Positions 21,891 to 31,601 of a stretch of DNA of 49,321 nucleotides are shown piece by piece. The position numbers were made by a program, and so were the translations under genes. This DNA comes from Ministeria vibrans ATCC 50519 (Eukaryota; Opisthokonta; Filasterea), in NCBI GenBank assembly GCA_943704425.1, contig CALSCP010001260.1, positions 15,862 to 65,182 of the forward strand, written 5' to 3'. The notes beneath the pieces were generated by a model. The model made no database searches and was not told the DNA's origin. It saw nothing but the letters and a program-made list of their open reading frames with translations. Numbering within the stretch: position 1 is the stretch's first letter; each line of letters opens with the position of its first letter.

Positions 21891-24834
21891 ATGGCAAATC
21901 ACGTCGCAGACAAGATTGCTCTGTCGCTGACTGGGGCTGACGATCTTGAGAAAGCCGTTTACAAGGTGGGGCCCACTACATACTTATATATAATTATATT
22001 GTGTGTGTGTGTTTTTTTTCGAAAGTAATGAGTCGTTTTTGAAAAAAAAAAACAGAAAGCGAAATTGTAACCAAAAGCCCCTTTTGCTTTATTTGAGTGT
22101 AGGCGACCAACGCGGATGTCGTTCGTCCTAAGAAGAAGCATGTGACGCGTAAGGGAAGCGAGAAGGGGCAATAAGTGGGAGAGGAGAAAGAGAGGGAGAG
22201 AGAGAGAGAGAGCACTGTTGAGTGTGGGGCACTCCAGCCCGCTTGGCTGGCGGCGCAGGCGTCCTCGGTGCCGATGCAGGGCGGGGTGGGGCCCGTGGGT
22301 TTGGATCCGGGGTGGAATGGAGGGCGTTGGATGGGGGTTTTTCCGACGCGGGTGCGTAACGATGAGATGTGTGTGTAGACTGCGTTGATCTGATCCGGGC
22401 GCGCCACTCGGTCGAGCGCATCATTCAGCTGACGCTTCGCCGTCTGCACGACACCCACTGGGTGTGTGTGCTCAAGGCCCTGACGTTGCTGCACCACTTT
22501 ATTCGCGAGGGCGGCACCATGTAAGAGACATGATTGTATTGTTGTGTGTCTTCTTTCTCTTTGTTCAATAAATTGTTGTTTGTTTGTTTCCTCCGGTGTG
22601 TTCCTGTTTCATTTTTTTTGTTTGTTGTCGTTTGTTTGTTTTTTTCCTCTGGTGTATATGATATGATGTCGTTTGTTTTCCCATCTTGTCAATGTGATCT
22701 TGTCAATGTGACCTGTGATGCGCGCGCTCACGTCTCATTAGGTTCCTGGACACCCTTTTGCGCGAGCGCGGTCGAGTTGAAGTGTCCATGTTCAGCGACC
22801 AGAGCAGTCTTGAAGGTACGACACACGCAGACACGAAGAGTCGGTGTTTGTCTTTCGCTAAGCGGTTCTTTTGGGGGGGTGCTGTTCCACTGCACAGCAC
22901 AAGACATGTCGCGCGTCATCCACCATTACAGCGCCTTTCTTCAAGCGCGCATTGACTCGTACCGTCGCAATGCCATTGACTTCCCGGCCCTGACGCTCAA
23001 CGAGACGATGCAGCAGTTGCACGAAATGGCAATTGGCGATGAGATCAAGCGCGTGAAAGAAATGCAAGCGCTCTTTGTGCTTACGCTTAAAACGGAGGTA
23101 CGACAAAGTGATATAGAGAAACGCGACGCGCACGCTCACATGCGACCATGGAGTTCAGTTTGTGTGGGAGCAGCTGTGCAATGAGCCGGCAGTGTATGCT
23201 TTTCTGCTAACGCTCAAGGACGCCACTCGGCTCTTCGTCGCCATCAACAACTCCGTCATCACCCTCCTCGGTACTCCATTTAGGGGCGTTTACCTTGCTG
23301 ATCCTCTGTTGTTCTCTCTCTCTCTCTCTCCTTTTTTCTCTTTCTCTTTTCTTCTTTCTTTCTGTATAGAATCGTTCTTTACGTTGAAACTTGACTCTGC
23401 TCGAGATGTGTATCACATTTATCGGGATTTTGCAACGCAGACAGAGCAGACTGTGAAACTGCTAGACCTGTCGAAGCAGATTCGACTTGAAGACTATGCG
23501 GACATGAGACGCCAGAAAGAGCTTCCGGAGATCAAAAGCGTATCAACACTGAGAGAAGAGAGAGACAAAGAGAGATGAGTGTGTGTGTCTGTCTGTCTGT
23601 GTATGTGTCTGTGTCTGTTTGTGTGTCTAATGCGTCTGTTGTACGTAGGTTCCTGAGCAGCTGCTGCACGCATTGCAGACCCATATTGAGCATCAGGAAG
23701 AGAATCTTGCGGCTGAGCGCAAGGCCAGCACCCAAGTTCCAATGTAGGGCACACATCTGTCGATCATTTGTCTGCGCCACTTCTGACCTGTCACTTCTTT
23801 CTCGTTTTCTTTCACTCTCTCGCCCTTAGCCAAAAATTCTCCATTCCCGCGCCGTCTGCATCCACCAACACTCGTCGACAAGTAACAACAGTCCAGTCAT
23901 GCCCATACCCACACTCATACCATCTAACGCTTACCTGTATTCAGACGGACTCGCACGACAGCTCGTCACTGTTGATGTTTGCTCCCCCGCCCAGCAACAC
24001 CATCAAGTCCCGTGTGGGTTCGGCTGCTGCGCTCGCTGTTGTCGCCGCCCCTGTTCCCGCAGCTGCTGCTGTTCGTGCACCTGTCGAAGAAGACGACGAT
24101 CCTTTCTTGGCTCTCTCTCGCGAGCGCATCCAACAGGGCTCGTCAGCTAGTCTGAGTGCGTCGCCCGCCGTGCCGCCCGCCGCCGCCACCCTGTCCCTTG
24201 TGCACAGTCTCCAGTCACTCACTGTCGATGACTTTGATCCACTGCGCTCGTCTGCGTCCGGTTCAGGCCTTGCGCTTCCTTCCGTCTCTCCTCTTCTCGT
24301 TCCCCAGCCCGGCAAGGCCGACTACAACGATGCTCACTTTGCCTCCGTCTCTCCAAAGGTAAATCACCCAACCGACAGCAAACTGCCATCTCGACTTATG
24401 AGTACTGCCGTGTAGCCCCCTCGCACTGTGTCGCCTCTACCACCACAGCAGCACCAGCAGCAGCAACAACAACAACAGGCGTACGCCGGGTCAGTGTTCC
24501 ACCCTCACGTATGCTTTCTGCACTGTATTTTGTCGTGTCTCTTCTCACCTTCTTCTTCTATTTCTAGGGTGTCCCTGCAGCAGCGGCCACGTGGAGTGCA
24601 CACACGGTGCATCACCCTATGCCCTCGGCGACGCCCGCCTACAACAACATCCCTGCTCGCCCCGCCGAGCCCCACATCCCCGCCTTTCACGTCCAGCAGC
24701 AGTACCAGCCCCCCTTCCCGCAACATCAGCCCCAGGCCTACCAGCCCCAATCCTTCCCACAGATGCCTCCCCAGCAGCAGCATCAGCAGCAGCAACAACA
24801 ACAACAGTCTGCCCCCGATCCATTCGGCTGGTAG
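21891..24834 (+). CDS. ANTH-domain clathrin adaptor (AP180/CALM-like)
   Basis: Endocytic adaptor that binds PtdIns(4,5)P2 and clathrin/AP-2. Around 12 exons, starting at ATG 21891. Exons 1-2 give KAVYK|ATNADVVRPKKKHV, the KATN..PKxKH lipid-binding signature of ANTH domains. The following exons continue the helical solenoid (RARHSVERIIQLTLRRLHDT, LKALTLLHHFIREGG, then VIHHYSAFLQARIDSYRR). The later half is unstructured, rich in Ser/Ala/Pro, with short adaptor-binding motifs DPF (in EEDDDPFLAL), a DFDPL motif, a polyQ segment and a final DPFGW. DPF/DPW motifs at the C-terminus bind the AP-2 appendage in known AP180 proteins. Intron phases agree through the ANTH region; the last three exons are Gln/Pro-rich and less constrained. 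One intron (22160-22380) contains a GA-rich run. Confidence 0.9.
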
Positions 24835-25000
24835 ACTTTATAGAGACAAAACAAGTTCAGTACAAGCGGTCCCGAACCAAAGAAAACACAAACAATCCCC
24901 ATTCGTTCTGGATGCTCTCTCTCTCTCTCAAGTTTCTTGCTATATCTTTTTCTCGTCGTTCTCTCTTTACTGAAACACACACATGATCCTCACTTTCGCA

Positions 25001-25699
25001 TCACTTTGCGGCAGCAGACGCAGCCTCAACAGCGGCGGGCTGCTGCATGCGACGACGACGCTCGCGCACATCCCAATTGTACACGCGTGATGAATTCACC
25101 TGCAGCGTTGTGATTTGTTCTCGCACAAAAAGCATGTCTGTCTTGGTCTTCTCAACGGATTCCTTGGCGCTATTCAGGTTCTTTGTAAGCAGTGCGATGG
25201 CATCCTCCACGGTATACTCCAACATGACGTTGGCCTGTCAAAGAAACGAATATGCGTTAAGAATGAGGCGCCCTCGCATATCCATGTGACGTACGCCAAG
25301 CCACAGGTTCACGCTCTCCGTCGGTTTGATGGTAGCCATCGTGTAGAGGGTGTCGTTGAGCTCGAAGCGTGCGTGGATCTCTTCGTTGGACTCCTTCAGC
25401 ATCTTGCACGCCTCCAGACTGGCCGTAATCTCCGGCACCTTGAGACAGACAGACAGACAGACAGAGCGTGTGAGAGAGAGAGCGAGGCCGTGAGCAGCCG
25501 CGGACTGCCCGATGGAGCGCGTCCAACCGTTACCTTGTCTGTGAGCGCTGCGAGCTTTGCCAGAAGTGATCTCTCGACGACGTTGTAGCGCGTTTGCGAA
25601 TCGCTCAGTCCTTGTAATGCCTTTTCGGCAGATCCTTCGTAGTGCTCGTTGATGTACTTGTTCACATCGTCCTACAGCAGCCAAAACAAAAACGGTGAG

Positions 25700-25761
<62 letters not shown>

Positions 25762-25832
25762 AGCTGTTGTACAATGAAGCGTGCCCTGGGAACACCGCTA
25801 ACTTGTGTGGAGGAATCTGAGCTGTCGGCCAT
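25001..25832 (-). CDS. Prefoldin subunit 3 (VBP1-like)
   Basis: Alpha-type subunit of the hexameric prefoldin co-chaperone that hands actin and tubulin to CCT. Four exons: 25832-25773, a second from 25671, a third beginning at VPEITASLEACK, and a last beginning ANVMLEYTVEDA. Total about 185 residues, normal for the family. Landmarks: GVPRARFI|DDVNKYINEH, LSDSQTRYNVVERSLLAKLA, the central hairpin ELNDTLYTMATIKPTESVNL-WLGANVMLEYT, and the C-terminal coiled coil closing with SSRVYNWDVRERR, which is diagnostic for subunit 3. Intron 1 contains a 59-base poly-A run on the gene strand. The gene is convergent with the ANTH gene (about 165 bp) and divergent from the F-box gene (about 210 bp). Confidence 0.94.
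25702..25760. repeat. 59-base T homopolymer in prefoldin intron 1
   Basis: An unbroken run of T on the plus strand (A on the gene strand). It lies 10 bases inside the 5' splice site. Length in the assembly should be treated as approximate. Confidence 0.9.
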
Positions 25833-26040
25833 ATTGAACAAAAGAATGAAGATAAAACTGTATTAATAATTGCGATCAGTTAGTTTTTGTTTCGGTTTAC
25901 ACAATCACCGATTCACCGTGTGTGTGTGCGCGTGTGTGTCACTGTGTGTGTGGTAGACGGGGCGCCATTCGTAGGCTGGCGTTGACGCGTTTTGCCTTGG
26001 TTGGGTGACTTTTGCTGCTTTGGGTGTTTGAAGAACAACA

Positions 26041-27361
26041 ATGAGCTGCCTGAACTCCCTGCCGGATGAACTGGTCGTGGGAGTGCTTGCGTATCTACCG
26101 CTGGAGGACTTGATGCAGGTGCGGGCGGTCTCTCGGCGATTTCGTGCGGTGGCTAGCGACTCATTGCTTTGGCGGCGCGTTCGCATTGTCGCCATTGACG
26201 CAACGCGCTATCCCGACGGCTGGAGGGCGGTCGCGGAACAGTGCTGTCGAGCGCAGACACAACACTTGTCGTTTGAGGCACACGATCTCACGCCTGCGAC
26301 ACTCGAGCCGTTCTTGAGCGAATCGTTGCGCACGCTTGACGTGCGCCGTTGCCAGGCCATCACGGACGAAGCCCTCTTTCTCATTGGCGCACACTGTCCT
26401 CAACTGGACGAACTCAACTTGGAGTGGACCAACGTGAGCGATCCGGACGCTCTTTTGCTTGTACCGCCGCTGCGTCGTCTCACACTGCGAAACTGCGATG
26501 AACTGAAGCACGGGCGACGACTGTGTGAGAATCTGATACGCCATCACGCCGCACGGCTCACCCATCTCGACTTGATGTGCGTGACTCGCTACGACGAGAT
26601 CTCTGACGACGACGTAGTACAGCTTGTTGGGGCGTGCACTGGGCTTCGGGGGCTCATGCTTGACGGTGACGGTCTCACCGACGTGTCACTCTGCGCCATT
26701 GCCTCCCTCTTGCCCCAACTCACGGATCTCCGCGTGAGCTTTTGCTCGGAATTTAGCAATGCTGGAATTAATACACTTGCGCAACAATCAGAGCAGCAGC
26801 TACGGCGGCTTCAGCTGCGCAAGTGCACCTTACTGAACTCGCTGTCGCTCTCCCGACTGCTCTATGCCAACGCAAGTGTGGGTGCCCTGCGCTATCTTGA
26901 CCTGGCCGAGTGCGAGCTGTTTGACGACGAAGGGTGCGAGGCAATTGCTTTCGCGTGTCCGCAGCTGACGTGCTGCATTCTTTCGTGGTGCACGGTACGA
27001 CGTGTATTTAGAAGACTATGAAAGCACATTCTCATCAAGTGCACACATGATGTAGGAAGTGACGGACAAGGGACTGGGTGTGGTCGTAACGCGGTGTGCT
27101 GCACTGGATCACATTGACGTGACCGGACTGAAGCGCATTAGCGACGCATCGATTAGCTTGACGGTCGTGCATCTCAAGTGCTTGCGGTTCCTGTCGTGTC
27201 AGTCGTGCAATGCTGTCACAAACGCTGCGCTGGAACGAGTGGCAGCGCACTTTGAAGGGTCGACAGTAATCGAGTACTACGGCGAGGATGTGTTGTGTGG
27301 GACCTTGTCCTACTTGGGCCGTGTTTACTGGGACTTTGACGAGGAGGAGTACAAGAAATAA
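26041..27361 (+). CDS. F-box / leucine-rich-repeat protein (FBXL type)
   Basis: Substrate-recognition subunit of an SCF ubiquitin ligase by family analogy. Exons 26041-26994 and 27056-27361, junction in phase 0, giving about 420 residues. The F-box is at the N-terminus (LNSLPDELVVGVLAYLPLED, VRAVSRRFRAVASDSLLWRR). It is followed by cysteine-containing LRRs of the FBXL kind: LRTLDVRRCQAITDEALFLI, LDELNLEWTNVSD, LRRLTLRNCDEL, LTHLDLMCVTRYDEISDDDV, LTDLRVSFCSEFSNAGINTL, LRYLDLAECELFDDEGCEAI and, in exon 2, LDHIDVTGLKRISDASI and LRFLSCQSCNAVTNAAL. The C-terminus is acidic (WDFDEEEYKK). The target is unknown. Confidence 0.92.
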
Positions 27362-27652
27362 CCGTGGAATTGTATATAATAATTATTTTACTGTAATAAT
27401 AATAATAAAAATTGTGTAAAAATTAGAAGAAAAAGAATCAACGCAACTCATTTATGAATGATACATTAATATAAATTAGATTATTAGAAGAAGAAGAATA
27501 CAACCGTCAACCCATTTATAATGATACATTGATAAAAATTAAAAATTTAATGGATCTTCTGATTTAATAAAAATAATAATAATAATAATAATAAAATAAA
27601 ATAAAAATAATAAAAATAAAAAAAAGTTGTCAGAAAAGGCAAAAAAAAATGT
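27362..27652. other. AT-rich intergenic stretch
   Basis: Mostly A and T with AAT/AAAAT repeats. A near-duplicated phrase (ATTTATRAATGATACATT...) occurs at about 27450 and 27514. No gene. Confidence 0.7.
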
Positions 27653-27746
27653 GACGACTGTGGGATTCGAACCCACGCCCACGAATGGATCACGATACTC
27701 AAGATATTCCTGAACGTGACGCCTTAGACCGCTCGGCCAAATCGTC
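27653..27746 (-). tRNA. tRNA-Leu(CAG) with a 13-nt intron
   Basis: On the minus strand: acceptor GACGATT pairs with AGTCGTC; D arm GCCGAGCGGTCTAAGGC also serves as box A; the anticodon stem TCACG/CGTGA encloses a 20-nt loop; a short extra arm CCA-TTCG-TGG marks a class II tRNA; the T arm GTGGG-TTCGAAT-CCCAC contains box B. Taking the standard intron site after position 37, the loop is TTCAGG + 13-nt intron + T, which puts CAG at 34-36 (leucine CUG codons). The 94-nt gene lacks CCA, as usual in eukaryotes, and is followed by a T9 run as Pol III terminator (27641-27649 on the plus strand as A9). Confidence 0.93.
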
Positions 27747-28210
27747 GTTTTATGTTGACCTGCGAACAGGCCGATGGAATAGTTGGGCCAAAATGTGCTA
27801 TTCAATTCTATTTTGGTTTGAATATTATATTTACTCGTAAACTTACCGGTAGTCAAGTATACTGAGTACACTCCTAATGCTTGCAGTAAAAGTGGTTAGT
27901 GCTAAGCGCACACTAACGAATAAGGTTGGCGGAATCGTGTTTCACTTGAATGACTCTCTCAAGTGTCGACTCACTCGACTCAGAGCCAGTCGAGTGGGTC
28001 GACTGTACACTGTACAGACTACAGACTCAGACTGTACTCACTGTACTAGTGTGCTTCTATTTAGTATTCTGAGTATTTCTCTTAGGAAACGTCATATCGA
28101 TTATCGAATTATCAATCCAAGATTACACGAGGGTTCACACAACTCCTCGTAATGAATAACTAATGATTAATGCCAATTTAGTATTAATTGTTCGCCCCTT
28201 CTCTCTGACG
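27747..28210. other. Intergenic region with short palindromes
   Basis: Contains GTCGAC/GAGTCGAC-type and GTACACTGTAC-type self-complementary phrases around 27965-28050, then AT-rich sequence leading to the dehydrogenase gene. No gene seen. Confidence 0.6.
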
Positions 28211-29742
28211 ATGCGCATCTGTCTCTTTGGGCTTGGATATATTGGCACTGTCAATGCCGCGTGTCTGGCGGGTCCGCTGGGCCACACTGTGGTCGGGGTG
28301 GACGTAAGCGCTTCGCGTGTTAGCACCATTAATGCAGGCCGCTCGCCGTTTGCATTTGAGGCGCGGACCGATGAGCTCATTGCCGCGGCAGTGAAGGAGG
28401 GTCGCTTGCGCGCCACGACAGACCCCCTTGAGGCCCTTAGCGACCCCGATCTAGACGTGATCATAGTCTGTGTTTCGGCACCTCCTCGACATCCCCTTGG
28501 CTACACCGTGGCGCTCTCGCCGTCGCCCATTGACACATCGTGTCTGGAGGATACTATTCGATCGATCCGTCGGGGACTTGTCGCTCGTCTTGACACCACC
28601 AAAGACTCAGCCAAATTGCCCATTCCCGTCTTAAATCGCTGCACCTGCGCCCCCAACGACCACGCAAGACTAACCCAGCTGCTGTTGCGCGAACCCGTCG
28701 ACGATTCCACCCCGACCGACGTCGACCCAGTGCCCCTGACCGCCTACGTTTGCCATCCCGAGTTTCTTCGCGAGGGCAATTCCGTCTCTGATTTCCTCGA
28801 CGCCCCACGGCTTGTCTTTGGCTACGATCAAGGCGCACCGGCCGTGCTACACACGCGCGACGTCTGCGTGTCCCTTTCTGCTGGGTTACCTGGTGAGATC
28901 AGCCTCCTACAGATTCACCCCACCGTCAATGCTGTGTTTTGTAACATGCTCCAATTGTGCTTGGTTGAGTAGGTCAACAGTTCTTCATGTCCATTGGCGA
29001 CGCATCCGTTGTAAAGCTCGCCGACAATTGGTTTCATGCACTCAAAGTGACATTTGCCAACGAGGTGGGTGGCATTTGCCACGCGTGGAGACTCAATGGG
29101 GCTCGTGTGATGGAGTGTCTTGCAGCCGACCCCGTCCTCAACTGTTCCCGTGCCTACTTGCGTCCCGGTCTGCCCTTTGGTGGGAGCTGTCTGCCAAAGG
29201 ACGTTGCGTGTATGCGTGACGCTGTGTGTGTCGGTGATGAGAGTGGAGAGGCGGCGGCGACAGGGGCGGCGCTCCAACCTCCTCGCTTTCTGCTGACCGG
29301 TGTGGTGGACTCTAACCAGGCGCAGATGCGTCGTATTGTGGTGCGTGCGGGCGCGTCGCTCTCTGCCGAACGCCCTCGCATGCTTTTTGTCGGTATTGCC
29401 TTCAAGTGTGGCACTTCCGACTTGCGTGGCAGTCCGCTCGTCGAACTTGCCCTTGAAACCCTCGCCGCCTACCCTCACGCACGTCTGGCGCTCTTCGACG
29501 CGTGTGTTGCGCCCGCCGAGCTTCCCGCTGCGCTTAGCAGCGACTCGGAACGGGTCACGTACCACACATCCATTAACGACATGCCTGAAGATGGCGCCGT
29601 GGCTCTTATTGGCCACAAGCTCTCGCACAACGACGCCCTGGCACTAGTCTCTCGTCTTGCCCACTGTCGTCTCGTTCTCGACTTTGTCAATCAGCGCGAG
29701 CTGCACGACCTTGACGGCTACGACGGCGCCTACTGGAATTGA
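28211..29742 (+). CDS. GDP-mannose 6-dehydrogenase-like enzyme (UDP-Glc/GDP-Man dehydrogenase family)
   Basis: NAD-dependent four-electron oxidation of a nucleotide sugar to the uronate. Exons 28211-28892 and 28973-29742 join in phase 1, giving about 483 residues. The Rossmann start is RICLFGLGYIGTVNAACLAG with GHTVVGVDVS and SPFAFEA. The central helix reads ADNWFHALKVTFANEVGGIC, the catalytic Cys sits in PFGGSCLPKDV, and the C-terminal domain has FVGIAFKCGTSDLRGSPLVE. The phrases FGLGYIGTV, VDVSASRV and WFHALKVTFANEVG are closer, from memory, to bacterial AlgD-type GDP-mannose dehydrogenases than to animal UGDH, so GDP-mannuronate is the favoured product; UDP-glucuronate is the alternative. 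A Ser/Pro/Thr-rich insertion follows the first domain. An upstream in-frame Met at 28163 exists, but 28211 sits directly before the conserved Rossmann strand. Confidence 0.85.
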
Positions 29743-30140
29743 ACGCTATAACTGTTTACATACCAAATGACTGTAAGAGGCCTTTTCATTCTGAGTACAC
29801 TTGCAAGTGAGTTTCATTGGGACATAAAAATTAAGACTGCATTTTTGATCATGTGTTCTCCCGCTGTGAGCTATGGAGAAGGAAACTATACTGTAGTCAT
29901 TCACTCACTCAATGCAGCTAAGTAGGCAAGTAATACGAAGTGAAACATTTGATCATGTTCTTCCGGTGTACGTCACTGAAGAAGGAAACTGTGTGTAAAA
30001 CTGACTATAAACGCTGTAGTCATTCAGTCACTGTCTGTCGCTAAGTCAAAGACTAAAGATATTATTAAGATAAAAGATCAATATTTTTGAAAATTGAATC
30101 ATAGTTTCTTCAACCCCTCTGCCATAGTATCTTAGTCAAC
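29743..30140. repeat. Intergenic spacer with a tandem duplication of about 100 bp
   Basis: Two diverged copies in direct order: about 29846-29925 and 29950-30049 share TTTGATCATGT, GAAGGAAACT, CTGTAGTCATTCA, TCACT and GCTAAGT in the same sequence. The second copy has an extra stretch (AAACTGACTATAAACG). No coding potential seen. Confidence 0.7.
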
Positions 30141-30494
30141 ATGTCCGATCATACTGAAGCAGTGCAGGCACGCCGGGAGGAGATGGACAGTCAGGAGGCG
30201 ACTCGCAAAGAGACAATCGTCGCGGAGCAGTCACAAAAACTCGAGGCGGCCGCTGAGCGCAAGAAGGAGGCGTTGGCAGCGACCGCTGATCAGGCAACCG
30301 TTGGCCATGCGGACGCGGTTGCGGCACGTCACGCAGCGTTGGATGCTGACAAGTGCGAGAAAAATCGAAAAACACTCGAAGTCGAAGAACAACGACAGAA
30401 GGCGGCGGCGAAGCTGAAGAAGAGTGCAGACGATGCAAAGGCAGCGCAGGCGGCGGCGGCCGACCATTCGGAGCGCGTACATTCAGGGCACTAG
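30141..30494 (+). CDS. Small Ala/Lys/Glu-rich helical protein of unknown function
   Basis: 117 residues, no intron seen. The entire chain is predicted helical: repeated short segments of Ala with Glu/Lys/Arg/Gln (EATRKETIVAEQSQKLEAAA, ERKKEALAATADQA, EVEEQRQKAAAKLKKSADDA), few hydrophobics and one Cys. This composition suggests an extended single helix or coiled coil. I do not recognise a family. The Met at 30141 follows an AT-rich leader, and the stop is at 30492-30494. Codon use resembles neighbouring genes, which supports a real gene. An alternative is a longer spliced gene of which this is one exon. Confidence 0.62.
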   Translation: MSDHTEAVQARREEMDSQEATRKETIVAEQSQKLEAAAERKKEALAATADQATVGHADAVAARHAALDADKCEKNRKTLEVEEQRQKAAAKLKKSADDAKAAQAAAADHSERVHSGH

Positions 30495-30713
30495 TCGAAG
30501 TGCGAACTTTTCTGTTTACTTACTATACTATACATCATTACTTTCCAATCATCTTACGAGAATTAAAAAAAAAAAAAAACTTCGCTCTCTCAGTTCGCTG
30601 TTGATAACAACAGTCAGGAAGGAAGCCCCTTTTTTGGTGTGTGTTTCACATAATTATTTGATGATGGAAGAAATGATAAAAATGCGATCGCGCTTTATCC
30701 TCTCTCTCTCTCT

Positions 30714-31568
30714 TCACTCTTTCACTCCACACCCCCATCGGTACAAGTATATATCTCCGCTGTTGACCATTCCCGCAGTCCAGTCCTTCCAAATACGCCC
30801 CACAAGCGTAGACTGAAATGTGTTGGCAGGGTCCAGCTCTTGCAGTCGATGCCGCAGCTCAACCGCAGTCAGACATTCTTCGCCCTCACGGAAGGCCCGC
30901 CGGTCGGGACCCAGTGCGAGGACCAGCAGCTCAGTCATGCGCGTCTTGCTGCGATCTGCTGTGGTGAATGCTTTGGTGTCTTTGAGTGCGCTTGTGATGA
31001 GTAGGCGCGCATAGGCACCCCGTTGAGCGGGAGGCACTGCTGGAGTGCGCCGAGTGGGCAGTGATGGTGTGAGGTCCTCGTCGGGCTCAATGAACACGCC
31101 ACTGTTGCAGAAGTCGCAGAACACCAACGCATTGCCACCCAGCCAGAACACGTCTTCCTGGAGGATCGTATTGAGATTGCGTAGAGTCAGGCGCGACAGA
31201 CGACCGCTCACTGTCGCGCGTGCGTCACTCAGCAACAGCCCGCCAGCGCCATCCTCTGCTCCATGTCCAATCAGATGCACAATCAACAGCGATTCCTGTC
31301 CAGCAATCGATCCTGCTCTCATTGCCAGTTGATGCATGGCGTCCACAATCTGACTCCGGACCACCCGATCGCCTTTCTTCCAGTCCACCACACTCTCCAC
31401 ATCGCACCCTCGCGCCTTCCACACATCCTGGAGTAGTCGAGCACTCTCACGCACGCCTCGCAAGTCATTATAGTTCTGAAGCGCAGTGTTGCCCGACGAC
31501 TGGTAGCGACTCACTCCCACGATCAGCACAGACACATGCGAGTAGATGCCAGGAACTAACAAGAAAAC

Positions 31569-31601
<33 letters not shown>

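Noticed and set aside
25702-25780. Retroposed element in prefoldin intron 1 (poly-A plus TTGTACAATGAAGC shared with the short A-tailed elements)
   Set aside because: The 14-base match lies in prefoldin coding sequence and splice site, on the wrong side of the A-run relative to the element's own tail. Chance is the simpler explanation.
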